DNA from: CAZIVP01 sp964542915
GTDB lineage: Bacteria; Calditrichota; Calditrichia; Calditrichales; Calditrichaceae
Direction of reading: 5' to 3'
Assembly (NCBI GenBank): GCA_964542915.1
Contig: CAZIVP010000003.1
Coordinates: 186,001 to 250,000 of the forward strand
DNA: 64,000 bases
Shown: positions 8,981 to 19,000 of the stretch, one piece after another
Layout: each line of letters starts with the position of its first letter
Numbering within the stretch: position 1 is the first letter of the stretch
Notes under the pieces: model-generated
What the model was told of the DNA's origin: nothing
What the model saw: the letters and a program-made list of their open reading frames with translations, nothing else
Database searches by the model: none
Position numbers and translations under genes: made by a program

Positions 8981-9769
8981 TTATACCAACTCCTTTCCAA
9001 AATAGGTTTCGATAGCTGAAATCAATGCCGCAGCCGTACTCTTCTCCGGGATAATATGCGCCGGCAGCTCTTGCTTTATTAATGCATCGGCGGTCACCTT
9101 TCCAATGGCCGCCAGAATGGTGTGGTTGCGAATCGCTTGCGTTAACACCTCCCGGCGGACCAAATCAATAAAGGTCCGCACCGCCGAAGGGCTGAAAAAC
9201 GTAATAACATCAATCTCTTTCTGCCGCAGGCGATCCCGCATCCGTTCCGCATCCACATCGGGATTGGTCTCGGTGCGATACACCGTAACACAATGTACAT
9301 TGGCTCCTTGTGCTTTTAAACGTTCCGGTAATGTATTGCGGGCAATATCGGAACGTGGTATTAAAATATTTTTGCCTTCCAAAGCATGATCGTTCAACGC
9401 TTCCGCAAAATGCTCGGCGTCGAATGTTTTGGGAACGAGTTGCGCTTCCAGCTTCCATTTCCGAAGAACCGCTGCCGTTTTACTACCAACCGCGGCTATA
9501 TGTTTGGCTGAAAACGGAGCTCCGTTTTGATGTAATCGCTCCATAAAATAGCGGACGGCGTTGGCGCTGGAAAACAGCACCCAGTCGTAATCGGACAAAT
9601 GGCCGATAGCCCGATCGCAGTCCGTCCAGTTTTCGGTTTCGCTAATGCGTATCACGGGAAATATCAACACCCACGCGCCCCGATCCTGCAGCGTATTTTT
9701 GATTTCGCCGACCTGGTGTTCCGGTCTGGTTATCACAATAGTCTTATTCGTTAAGGGTGTCATTGTCAT
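8981..9769 (-). CDS. hemD: Uroporphyrinogen III synthase
   Basis: HemD closes and inverts ring D of hydroxymethylbilane to make uroporphyrinogen III. The 262-residue protein has the two-lobed pattern of this weakly conserved family: an N-terminal ITRPEHQ strand, then YDWVLFSSANAVRYF, and in the second half DVITFFSPSAVRTF with AAIGKVTADAL. The start at 9769 overlaps the end of hemC by four bases (ATGA), a classic coupled arrangement and independent support for the call. It stands alone and is not fused to a methyltransferase. Confidence 0.92.
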   Translation of the reverse strand: MTMTPLTNKTIVITRPEHQVGEIKNTLQDRGAWVLIFPVIRISETENWTDCDRAIGHLSDYDWVLFSSANAVRYFMERLHQNGAPFSAKHIAAVGSKTAAVLRKWKLEAQLVPKTFDAEHFAEALNDHALEGKNILIPRSDIARNTLPERLKAQGANVHCVTVYRTETNPDVDAERMRDRLRQKEIDVITFFSPSAVRTFIDLVRREVLTQAIRNHTILAAIGKVTADALIKQELPAHIIPEKSTAAALISAIETYFGKELV

Positions 9770-10686
9770 TGAAATTGCTTCAGAATATCCCTGGCGCCTT
9801 TTTGAATTAAATCTTCTCCGAGACGCTCTCCCAATAAAGCAGCCTCTTCTTTCGGTCCTTCCGTTTCCGCATAAAGCCAGCGCCCTCCGTCATCATTCGA
9901 AACAAAACCTCTCAGATGCAAATGGTCGTCTTTTAATTCGGCATGGGCGCCTACGGGGAACTGACATCCGCTGTCGAGCCGTTTTAAAAAGGCCCTCTCC
10001 GCTACTACGGCAGCTTCGGTCGGAGCGTCATTAATCGCTCTGACCAGATGCCGCAAAGCATCGTTTTGTTCACGCAGTTGAACGCCCACCGCACCCTGGC
10101 CTACCGCAGGAATCATTTCATCCGGACTAAACACATGATAGGGAACATCATTCAATTGCAGACGGTGAAGGGCAGCATGCGCCATAATAATGGCATCGTA
10201 ACGCCCGTCCTTCAATTTTTTCAATCGCGTATCGATGTTGCCTCTCAAATCGGTTAGAGATATATCGGGACGAAGGCGAAGTAACTGACATCTTCGCCGG
10301 ATACTGCCGGTGGCGATCACCGCATGTTCCGCCAGTTGTTGCAAATTCTGACCGTTTCGCGTGATCAACACATCAGCCACTGGCCCGCGTTCAGGAACCG
10401 CTGTTAGCTCCAATCCCGGCGTCATGGCGGAAGGCAAATCTTTCAGGCTGTGTACGGCGATATCGATGTCGCCTGCGAGCAAAGCGTCTTCGATGGCTTT
10501 TGTAAAAACCCCCTGCCCTCCGATTTTGGTGAGGGAAGATTTTTGATCGCGGTCGCCTTCGGTTTTTATGATCTTACGTTCGAACCGGTACTCGGGATGG
10601 CATTGTTCCAAACGGCTTTGGACAAAATCCGCCTGCCACAACGCCAGCGCACTCCCGCGCGTCCCTATGCGAATGGTGTTTGGCAT
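9766..10686 (-). CDS. hemC: Hydroxymethylbilane synthase (porphobilinogen deaminase)
   Basis: HemC polymerises four porphobilinogens into hydroxymethylbilane. The 306-residue protein has the cofactor-attachment cysteine in LDSGCQFPVGA (Cys241), where the dipyrromethane primer is bound, and the catalytic aspartate in HSLKDLP (Asp83). The N-terminal IRIGTRGSALALWQA and the arginine-rich GSIRRRCQLL segment that binds substrate carboxylates are also present. It follows hemA by six bases and overlaps hemD by four bases. Confidence 0.97.
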   Translation of the reverse strand: MPNTIRIGTRGSALALWQADFVQSRLEQCHPEYRFERKIIKTEGDRDQKSSLTKIGGQGVFTKAIEDALLAGDIDIAVHSLKDLPSAMTPGLELTAVPERGPVADVLITRNGQNLQQLAEHAVIATGSIRRRCQLLRLRPDISLTDLRGNIDTRLKKLKDGRYDAIIMAHAALHRLQLNDVPYHVFSPDEMIPAVGQGAVGVQLREQNDALRHLVRAINDAPTEAAVVAERAFLKRLDSGCQFPVGAHAELKDDHLHLRGFVSNDDGGRWLYAETEGPKEEAALLGERLGEDLIQKGARDILKQFQ

Positions 10687-10692
10687 CGTCTG

Positions 10693-11970
10693 CTAATCCT
10701 TGCTCAACTCGTAAAGTTCATGGATCAATTCAATCTTCTTTTGTTGAAGTTTTTCATCCGAATTGCCGTTTTTGAGGGTTTTAATATGTTGATGCAATAA
10801 TTTATTGATGATACTTCGCGTTAAGTAATCCACTTCCGGCAGCTTTTCCTCAGGCAAGCGGCTCTTCAAGCGCTCGATTTCATTCAAACGTACATCGTCA
10901 AAGTATTTTCGTAATAACCGTATCGTGGATGAAATGGAATGGGTGGCCATCCAGTCGTTGAATTCCCGAACATAGTTTTCAATAATCTTCATGGCTTTTG
11001 GAATTTCCTGCCGGCGGCTCTCCAGATTTTTCTGCACCACCTCTTCGAGGTCATCCAGATTATACAGATAGATTCCTTCCACGTTATTGGCTTTGGGGTC
11101 GATATCGCGGGGAATGGCCAGATCAATGATGAACAATGGTTTGTAGTGGCGGCGACGCGTAATGGCTGAAAATTGTTTCGCAGTTAGAACATATTGATCG
11201 CTTGCCGTCGCCGATATTACGATATCAACATCTTGTAGTACCTGCTCTAATTCTTCCAAATGGTAGGCGGATCCATGGAATTGTTCGGCCAGTTGTTGAG
11301 CCTTTTCGAAGGTACGGTTCACAATTTTAATGGATTGTAAGCCTTTTTCGATGAAATGGGTGGCCGCCAGCTCGGCGGTTTCTCCGGCGCCAATCAATAA
11401 CGCTTTTTTATTGTTTAGATTGGTGTAAATTTTTCTTGCCAACTCAACGCCCGCATAGCTCACGGAAACCGCGCCATCGGAAAGGAAGGTATCGCTTCGG
11501 ATCTTCTTCTCCGCCTGGAGGCCAAAATTATAAATTTTGTTCAGAAATGTATCGGTCGTTCCCACCATGTGAGCCTGTTCGTAGCCTTCTTTAACCTGAC
11601 CGGTTATCTGCGGCTCCCCGAGCACCTGCGAATCCAAACCGGAAATCACTTTAAAAAAATGCTGAACGGCGCTTTTACCTTTATACAAATAGGTCAATTG
11701 ATCATTGTTGAAATAATCACATTTTTTAAAGTTATCCAGCCAGGCCCGAATCTTCGAAAGATGAATATTGATCTCATCGCCCGAAAGGTATAATTCGGTC
11801 CGGTTGCAGGTAGAGAGAATCAGATAGCCCTCGAGCTCGAACTGTTGCGGCAAGTCCCTGAGGAGGCGTTTTTGTTCATCGGCGCTAAACGCCGCCTTTT
11901 CGCGAATTTCTACCGGCGCTGTTTTATGTGATAAACCAATAACCGCAACGGGTACGTATTGATTGATCAT
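10693..11970 (-). CDS. hemA: Glutamyl-tRNA reductase
   Basis: HemA reduces glutamyl-tRNA to glutamate-1-semialdehyde with NADPH and is usually the controlled first step of the C5 pathway. The 425-residue protein has the catalytic cysteine in LILSTCNRTELY (Cys55), the SHKTAPVEIREK motif near residue 14, and a Rossmann segment ALLIGAGETAELAATHF for NADPH. The C-terminal helical dimerisation domain is complete. It is the second gene of the heme directon, 12 bases after the CcsA/HemX-like membrane protein. Confidence 0.97.
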   Translation of the reverse strand: MINQYVPVAVIGLSHKTAPVEIREKAAFSADEQKRLLRDLPQQFELEGYLILSTCNRTELYLSGDEINIHLSKIRAWLDNFKKCDYFNNDQLTYLYKGKSAVQHFFKVISGLDSQVLGEPQITGQVKEGYEQAHMVGTTDTFLNKIYNFGLQAEKKIRSDTFLSDGAVSVSYAGVELARKIYTNLNNKKALLIGAGETAELAATHFIEKGLQSIKIVNRTFEKAQQLAEQFHGSAYHLEELEQVLQDVDIVISATASDQYVLTAKQFSAITRRRHYKPLFIIDLAIPRDIDPKANNVEGIYLYNLDDLEEVVQKNLESRRQEIPKAMKIIENYVREFNDWMATHSISSTIRLLRKYFDDVRLNEIERLKSRLPEEKLPEVDYLTRSIINKLLHQHIKTLKNGNSDEKLQQKKIELIHELYELSKD

Positions 11971-11982
11971 AATAAACCATGT

Positions 11983-12807
11983 TTAATAAAACTTATGGAA
12001 TGATTCCGCTAACAAAATCGTAATCAGTGATCCGGAGAGGAGGATTAAAAAACCGGTAACCGCCAGATAGGCCATAAACCGCCCCCGCCATTTCAATACT
12101 CTGGCCAGAACATAACTAACGGCATATATCAACCAGATAATATCCGATATAATAACTTTGGGATCCATTAACCAGAAGGAACCCAGCAGTTTGTTCGCCT
12201 GAATATGGCCGAGTACGATTCCAGCGCCTAACAGGATAATTCCGATGGCCACCGACCGGATGCTCATCATTTCCAGGTGGGTCAACGCCGGTAGCTGCTC
12301 ATATATCACACCGAATCGCCGATATTTCATATTTCGATTTTGCATGATGTAAAGAAGTGCATATATGGCTGACAGCGCCAAGGCTGTATGGCCCACAAGC
12401 GTTAACGAGGCGTGAAAGGCGAAGGCCGGCGTATTGAGCAGTGGATTTGTCTCCATTTTCCATTGATGATTGAAAGAGGAAATCAAAACCGTAATAAAGG
12501 CAAAGGATAAAATAAATAAACCGGTGCTCCGGTTCTTAACGCTCAGCTCGATGATGAAATAAACCAGTAAAATCGAGAATCCAAGAAACGATAGTGCATC
12601 AAACGCGGTCGATAATGGCATTGCCCGGATTGCGACATGGCGAATACTTATCTCCAGGGCATGGAGCAATATCAGACCCAGCAGCACATAGGATGTTTTG
12701 CTCTCCAGATCTTTGCGTTTTCTGAAGAAAATATAAAAATAGATCACTACCACGACCAGATACATAACCGGCAGTATATAATTCAGCCCATAGCTGAGCG
12801 CTTTCAT
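11983..12807 (-). CDS. CcsA/HemX-family membrane protein
   Basis: The 274-residue protein has about eight hydrophobic segments and belongs by pattern to the CcsA/ResC/HemX family of cytochrome c assembly and heme-handling membrane proteins. Conserved histidines occur in LISSFNHQWK, FHASLTLVGHTAL and near residue 50 (LLHALEIS), in keeping with heme contact. In Bacillus, hemX lies next to hemA and lowers HemA levels; the same adjacency here suggests a HemX-type role, but a cytochrome c maturation role is equally possible. The ATG at 12807 has AGGAGA six bases upstream. It is the first gene of the heme directon. Confidence 0.75.
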   Translation of the reverse strand: MKALSYGLNYILPVMYLVVVVIYFYIFFRKRKDLESKTSYVLLGLILLHALEISIRHVAIRAMPLSTAFDALSFLGFSILLVYFIIELSVKNRSTGLFILSFAFITVLISSFNHQWKMETNPLLNTPAFAFHASLTLVGHTALALSAIYALLYIMQNRNMKYRRFGVIYEQLPALTHLEMMSIRSVAIGIILLGAGIVLGHIQANKLLGSFWLMDPKVIISDIIWLIYAVSYVLARVLKWRGRFMAYLAVTGFLILLSGSLITILLAESFHKFY

Positions 12808-13203
12808 CCAACTCTCCTGACTTTCGAGTATAAAAATGTGAAATTTAATGGAATTAACGCGTCAAAACAAGAGAGAAGGGGCGATGCCCACATATAAACC
12901 TCACTTTTCCAAAATATGTTATACAATGCTTCATTCTCCGATGCAGAACGGAAGATTATTAAAATAGTTCATTTAAAATTCAAACGTCAAAATCATGCAA
13001 TCCATTTTGGGGCGCGGCGCTTTTTTTCAACATCTCAATTGGCGGCACCTGTTCAGGAAGGCACGATATTTTACTTGTTTTCACACCGGAGTGGATTCAT
13101 TTAACCACTAAAATTGGCGAGATAGCTATGGAAGGTAGAGCCCAATTGCTCATGAAGTTACGGTGCGGATTATGGTGATACCATTGCCTTCTTTTGGTGG
13201 CGT
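12808..13203. other. Intergenic region upstream of the heme genes
   Basis: This 396-base space separates the histidine kinase end from the first heme gene and most likely carries the heme operon promoter. No convincing gene was found in it; a 62-codon plus-strand frame at 12916-13104 has no family features. On the minus strand the octamer TTTTGACG occurs twice, at 12985-12992 and 12860-12867. The first copy forms a promoter-like element with a TATTTT 18 bases downstream. No clear terminator for the kinase gene was seen. Confidence 0.4.
12961..12990 (-). promoter_or_regulatory. Candidate promoter of the heme directon
   Basis: On the minus strand TTGACG (12985-12990, five of six to the -35 consensus) is separated by 18 bases from TATTTT (12961-12966, four of six to the -10 consensus). 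It would give a leader of roughly 150 bases before the ccsA/hemX-like gene. This is a pattern match only. Confidence 0.3.
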
Positions 13204-16029
13204 TCAGGATTGCGAATTATCCAATACTTTGCGAACCTTTTTTGCCATTTTTTGAATGGAGTAGGGTTTCGGAAGGAAAAAATATCCTTTATTTTTAAAT
13301 CCGCTTTGCATCAATTTACTGTCGGTGTACCCCGATGTTAAAATGACTTTGATTTGGTCATTAAGTTTCAGCACTTCCTCTGCCAGGCGTTCGCCGTCCA
13401 TACGTGGCATTACCATATCGGTTAAAAGCAGATCAATCGAATCGGCGCCTTTCTCTTTAACCACATTTAATCCTTCCACTCCATTGGAAGCGTGCCAAAC
13501 GTTATAGCCCATATTTTCCAGAAAGGAGCAGGTGATTTCCCGGACCTCGGGATCGTCTTCCACGACCAGTATGGTTTCGCTCACTTCTTTAACAAGCTCA
13601 CTGCTTTCTTCTTGGGTGCTGCTATCACTTGCTTCGCCGGTGATCGGCCAATAAATATTAATCGTTGTGCCCTGCTCGGGCTCGCTGATTACATCCACAT
13701 ATCCGTTGTTCTGCTTAACAATGCCGTAGACCGTGGATAATCCCAATCCCGTACCCTGGCCTTCGCTCTTCGTCGTAAAAAAGGGATCGAAGATTTTTTG
13801 CCGCGTCTCATCATCCATGCCTATGCCGCTATCTTGCACTGCAATCAATACATAATGGCCTTCCTGACTGCCGGGATGGACGGCGACAAAATTTTTATCC
13901 AGATACACATTATCGGTTTTAATACAAATCTCGCGCGTGGCCGACTTATCCTTTAGTTCATTAATGGCGTCACGTGAATTGATGACCAGATTCACCAACG
14001 TTTGTTCAATTTGACCGGGATCGGCTTTAATACGCGCCACATCTTCATTGAGACTCTGGGTAAGATTGATATCTTCATTGATAAGCCGGTTCAGCATCTT
14101 TTTCAGATTTTGGATGAGTTGATTAATATTGACAACCCGTGGTTCGATGATCTGTTTGCGGCTAAAAGCCAAAAGCTGGCGCGTTAAATTTTCGGCCCGT
14201 TTACCACCGCGTAAAATACTGCGTACATTCTTGTAATGCGGATGATTCTCATTCATATCGCTTAAAATCATTTCCGCGTAACCATTGATGGCCGTTAATA
14301 TATTATTGAAATCATGAGCAATGCCTCCGGCCAATAAACCGATCGATTCCATTTTTTGCGACTGAAACAATTGGTGTTCCAGCTGGTGTTTTTCGGTCAC
14401 ATCCCTTATGATGCCTTCGTAAGCAATAATCTTTTCATCCTCGTTACGCACGGCCGTTGCCGTTACTACCACGTTTATATGTTGTCCGTCTTTACGTTTC
14501 AGTGTTAATTTGTATTCTTTTACATGCCCTTGTGCTTCGATCAGGCGTTGATATTTGACACGGTCGGAGGGATTGACGAACAAATCCTTGACGATATCGA
14601 CTTTCAATAATTCTTCTACCGAATCGTAACCGAACAGCTTGGCACCCGCCGGATTTATATTGAGCAATTTTCCATTGGGCGAAGAGATAAACACGACGTC
14701 CTCGGTTCGCTCGAAGAGACGCCGCATACGACCGTCGGATTCACGGTTTAATTCGTGCTCCCTTTTACGTTGCACCACTTGCATGAAAATATTGCCGGCC
14801 CAGCGCAGCAAATCCACATGAAGGCCTTCCCATTGACCGTACGTCTTGGTATTATCAATACCGATCAGCCCCACAAACTTGTCTTTAAAGAAAAGAGGCA
14901 CGTTGATAAAAGCCTCCACCTTTTCAACATCGGCAATTGCCTTCTGAGTAGCCGCTTCCGCCGGTAATTTTTGCGCATTATGCACAATAATCGCCTGATC
15001 TTTTTTTAGTTGGTTCATAAACCAGGCGAAATCGGGGCTGTTCACCTCTTCATGTTTAGCCATTTTACTGCTCACACCGGTGGCACACCATTCGTGCGTC
15101 TTAATCAATTTAGTACGCTGGCTGCCCAGTAAGTAAATATAAGCGCGATTGGCGTTGCAAAAGTAGGCCAATGTTTTCAGGTTATCGATGATCTCGGCAT
15201 CAAATTTGTGTATCGGCATGCCGATAAAGCGCACCGCCATATCGTTTATAAGATTATAGGCGGCGTTCTGGGATTCGAGCGAACGCTCTCTTTGCGCTTT
15301 CTGTTCGAGCGTTTTGCGATTGTTTTCGTTTAAATTGGAAAGTTCGGCGTTTTTATGTTTTACTTCTTCCAGCTCGCCGCTGATCTTTTGTTGTTCCTCC
15401 ACGGCCAAGCGTGAGGTCGTTGCATTCAGGTATAACCGTTGGGCATTTTTTTCATAGCGATAAATTAAAAACATGCCGGAAAGGTTCAGCAAGATCATCA
15501 TAAAATCATCCCGGAACCAACTGGCAATCGGCATTGAGATACTAAACGCCGCATAACTGTACATAGCAAAAATCGTCCACCCGCTGATGGTGGCATAGAT
15601 AAAGCGAATGTTCAGCAAGGCATAATTCAAAACCAATAACGTAAGATAGGCAAGGGGATAGATGGCCTGATCAACGGCGCCGCTTCGAATATACACGTAT
15701 GTTATGATGGCGCTAAGTATCATAACAAGAATTGTGATTACAATTGAAATGTATGTCCGCCATGATTTACGAAGCATGCATATACCGCTTATAAAAAAAG
15801 CAGCCAGTCCGGCTAAATACGGGGCTGTCTCTGAAATGGACACAACGCCTTGTGCAAATGAAGAAGTATAGTAACTGAACAGTATGAAAAACGCAAATAC
15901 AGCGCCAAAGCCCGCAAAAAAATGCAAGCGGTGGCTATGGATAAATTGCTCGATGAAATCAGAGAACAAATGTTCATCATAGATTTGCGGAGTAAAAAAT
16001 GGTAATTCGAATTTGTTATTAAATTGCAT
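13204..16029 (-). CDS. Membrane-bound hybrid histidine kinase (GAF-PAS-HisKA-HATPase-REC)
   Basis: The 941-residue protein begins with about six transmembrane helices (residues 35-190), a coiled coil (205-255), a GAF domain (about 270-420) and a PAS domain (about 430-547). The dimerisation domain has phospho-accepting His572 in GGIAHDFNNIL. The ATPase domain has FFTTKSEGQGTGLGLSTVYG, and the C-terminal receiver domain (818-941) has acceptor Asp871 (LLLTDMVMP) and Lys in LPKPY. All catalytic positions are intact. The ATG at 16029 is preceded by AAAGGA. It starts 17 bases after the giant surface protein gene, so it is probably co-transcribed with it. No separate output regulator is nearby; the signal and target are unknown. 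Confidence 0.93.
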   Translation of the reverse strand: MQFNNKFELPFFTPQIYDEHLFSDFIEQFIHSHRLHFFAGFGAVFAFFILFSYYTSSFAQGVVSISETAPYLAGLAAFFISGICMLRKSWRTYISIVITILVMILSAIITYVYIRSGAVDQAIYPLAYLTLLVLNYALLNIRFIYATISGWTIFAMYSYAAFSISMPIASWFRDDFMMILLNLSGMFLIYRYEKNAQRLYLNATTSRLAVEEQQKISGELEEVKHKNAELSNLNENNRKTLEQKAQRERSLESQNAAYNLINDMAVRFIGMPIHKFDAEIIDNLKTLAYFCNANRAYIYLLGSQRTKLIKTHEWCATGVSSKMAKHEEVNSPDFAWFMNQLKKDQAIIVHNAQKLPAEAATQKAIADVEKVEAFINVPLFFKDKFVGLIGIDNTKTYGQWEGLHVDLLRWAGNIFMQVVQRKREHELNRESDGRMRRLFERTEDVVFISSPNGKLLNINPAGAKLFGYDSVEELLKVDIVKDLFVNPSDRVKYQRLIEAQGHVKEYKLTLKRKDGQHINVVVTATAVRNEDEKIIAYEGIIRDVTEKHQLEHQLFQSQKMESIGLLAGGIAHDFNNILTAINGYAEMILSDMNENHPHYKNVRSILRGGKRAENLTRQLLAFSRKQIIEPRVVNINQLIQNLKKMLNRLINEDINLTQSLNEDVARIKADPGQIEQTLVNLVINSRDAINELKDKSATREICIKTDNVYLDKNFVAVHPGSQEGHYVLIAVQDSGIGMDDETRQKIFDPFFTTKSEGQGTGLGLSTVYGIVKQNNGYVDVISEPEQGTTINIYWPITGEASDSSTQEESSELVKEVSETILVVEDDPEVREITCSFLENMGYNVWHASNGVEGLNVVKEKGADSIDLLLTDMVMPRMDGERLAEEVLKLNDQIKVILTSGYTDSKLMQSGFKNKGYFFLPKPYSIQKMAKKVRKVLDNSQS

Positions 16030-16045
16030 TTAATGAAATCCTTTT

Positions 16046-19000
16046 CTAACGTTTAAGCACCATCTTAATGGTACGATTGCCAATTCCGCTTTGGACAACC
16101 AAAAAGTAAATACCGCTGGATACGGGGAATCCCGCACCATTATTGCCATCCCAATGCACCGTGTAATAACCCGCCTCCATTGTTTGCCTCTTTGTTAACG
16201 TTGCTACCTTTCTCCCTAAAATATCGTAAACAAAGACAGCCACATCGGTTGGCTCCGGTAACTGATATTCGACCGCGGTCGATTGATTAAAAGGGTTCGG
16301 ATAATTCTGTTGTATTTCAAAAGTTTCCGGCGTTTTTCTGTATTGTTCCAGTGAACCCGAAATATATTTCTCGCTTCCTACGATCAGTATAAATCGCTGG
16401 TTTTCCTGATCGATATGGATTTCCTGACCATCATATTTCACTCCGGTTGCCGGAGAAACGATTACCCAATCATAAGAATCAGGTAATTGTTCACTTTTGA
16501 CGGTAAGCGTCGTTCTGCCATTAATGTTACTTTTAATGGTAAAATCATACTCATAGCCTTCCTGGTTCAAAGCCCGTATATCGGTATTATAGCGATCGGG
16601 ATACGGCTGCCAATCGGATCGGTCAAAATAGAGAGAGACAAAACGATCAACGCCGGGCGGTTCGAACGCATCATTTTTATCCCATTGCTCCTTGGCATTG
16701 ATGCGGGCGCCGGCAAAATTGTGTTCGTCCCTGAAGCGACCGCGTTCTGCTATTAACTGAATGCGCCAACCGGCGTCTTCTTCATCTGCCCGTTGTGTTT
16801 TCTGCAGAGCCTGTGTGGTATCGGCCTCCAGAGGAATGATCGAAATAGTTGTATCTTTTATCGCCTTTACGGCGTACCCTTCGAAGGGTTCCATTACGGA
16901 AGCGTTAACCCATCCATTGCCGTTGTAATGGTATAATGTCATCCATTGCGAAACGGATTGCCAGTCTACATCAAAAGCAAACGGCGTCGCTATCATATTC
17001 CAGCCTTCGTGCAAGTGAATGGAATACGGATTCGTCGTCGGAACTGAGGTCACATTTTCCAAATCAAGTAGAATGGAATCGCGGGTAACCAACCACACTG
17101 CCCGGCCGGGTTGAGGTACGTAATCTAGATTGTTCAACTCTTCAAACGTTTCATTTTGATGATCCCAAGTAAAAACTCTATAGTTTTTACTATCGTAATT
17201 TCCCAAATCATCTGTAAACAGGTTGCGCAAATCCTGACCACCCGTTTGCAGAGGTATCGAGATCATTTGATAGAGCGTCGGGACAGTAGCTGTAGGGAAT
17301 GAAATATGTTCAATGTGTATGTTAGCTCCTAATGGATTTGCTTTCCCTCCTTCGGGAAAGACGCTGGTTCGGCCGCCGTGATCGGCCTCAAAATAGTATT
17401 CCAGGCCACGTTCGGTAACAAATGCGCCGCTGACGGTGGCGCTCCATATCGAATTTGCGCCGGATTGCATAATTTGTTCGTCGAAGTCGGGTTCTCCCGC
17501 CCTTCGCAAATACATTCGCACCTGCGCAATTTCCGTTTCCGCATCGCTAATACCTACTTCAACCAGAGTATCCTCGTTATAATTAAAAACCAAAGCGCTG
17601 GTATCCATGTTAAATTGCGCCGGCGTTTCATCGACATTTGCACCGCCATACAGTTTTATCCGAAACGGGGAACGGCTGGCGTCGTTATAAAATAAATCTA
17701 ATTGCGCTTCTTTTTCACCGGCGGCAATGGGTTGGTATTGGAGGGTAAGCATGAGCGAATCATCCACCGACCGGACGGCGGCCGGTAATTCCGGTCCGAG
17801 AAGTTGGAATTGCGAGGCATGCGCTCCGCTGATGCCGGCGCTGTCAATTTGAAGCTCCAAAGCCCCGAAATTGAAAAGATGGATCCTACGTTCCACCGTT
17901 TCATTTATGAACGGCGAATTAAAATCGATCGTCGTATCAGAACTGGAAATATAAGGGGCATCCGGGAAAATGGCCGTGCCTTTCAGATCAACGTTGAGTG
18001 TATTAAAGCTATTTATGACCAGTTGTGCATCTTTTAAACCCGGGCGATCAGGTTGAAACTGGATGTGAATGTTCTGGGAATCGCCGTCCGCCGATACTCT
18101 GAACGGGATATCGGGTGCCGAAAGCATAAAGGCACTGGCGTCTTCGCCGCTCAAAATAATGCTATCGATTCGGGCATAGGCATCCCCGTTGTTTAAGATG
18201 TTCACAGAAATGACATGAGACTGTCCGATCTGTATCCTTCCGAAATCAATGGCTGACCGACTCATTCGCAGGTTAGCTATACCGGCGCGCGCCGAAAGAA
18301 TAATATCCTGCGTTTTCTCAAACGGATCATTGGAGTATAACCGTAAGGTTGCCTGTTTGGAACCGCCGGTGGTCGGCGCAAACCGGATTGACAATGTATC
18401 CTTTCCGCCGGGTAAAATGATTAGAGGATCATTGCCGTCGGGTAAAAGAAAGGCGCTCGAATCGGCGCCCAAAATTTCCATATTAGAAATGTTCAACGTC
18501 GTGTTGCCAATATTTTCCAACGGTAACAAGATGGTCGTATCGCCCGAAACGGGATGGGTCCCGAAGGCAAGCTCGGTTTCGCCAGGATACAGAATGGGCC
18601 GCACACCATAACCGGTTAAAGCGATGGATTTATCATTTTGTTGCGGATCATTGCTATAAATATGTAGCTGCGACAGACTCACACCGGTATCGACAGGCGC
18701 ATACGTCAACTGTATCCCAAGAGGTTCGTCATCTGCTGCAATCGTAGCCGGCAGTGCATCCGTCTGCCAACTGTAAAAGGCGGTATCGGTTCCGGTAAGC
18801 TTCAGACTGTCGATCTTTAAAGGCTCATTACCCGTATTGCTTATCGACAATGTCCGGCTACTGTCTGAGCCAACCAATACAGAACCAAAATCCAATGCGG
18901 AATGGCTGAGCTGCGCTGCTGGTGCAATCCCTTTGCCATATAACATGATAAATGTGGAATCATTCAAAGGATCATTGCTGTAAAATTGCAGTTTAGCTTC

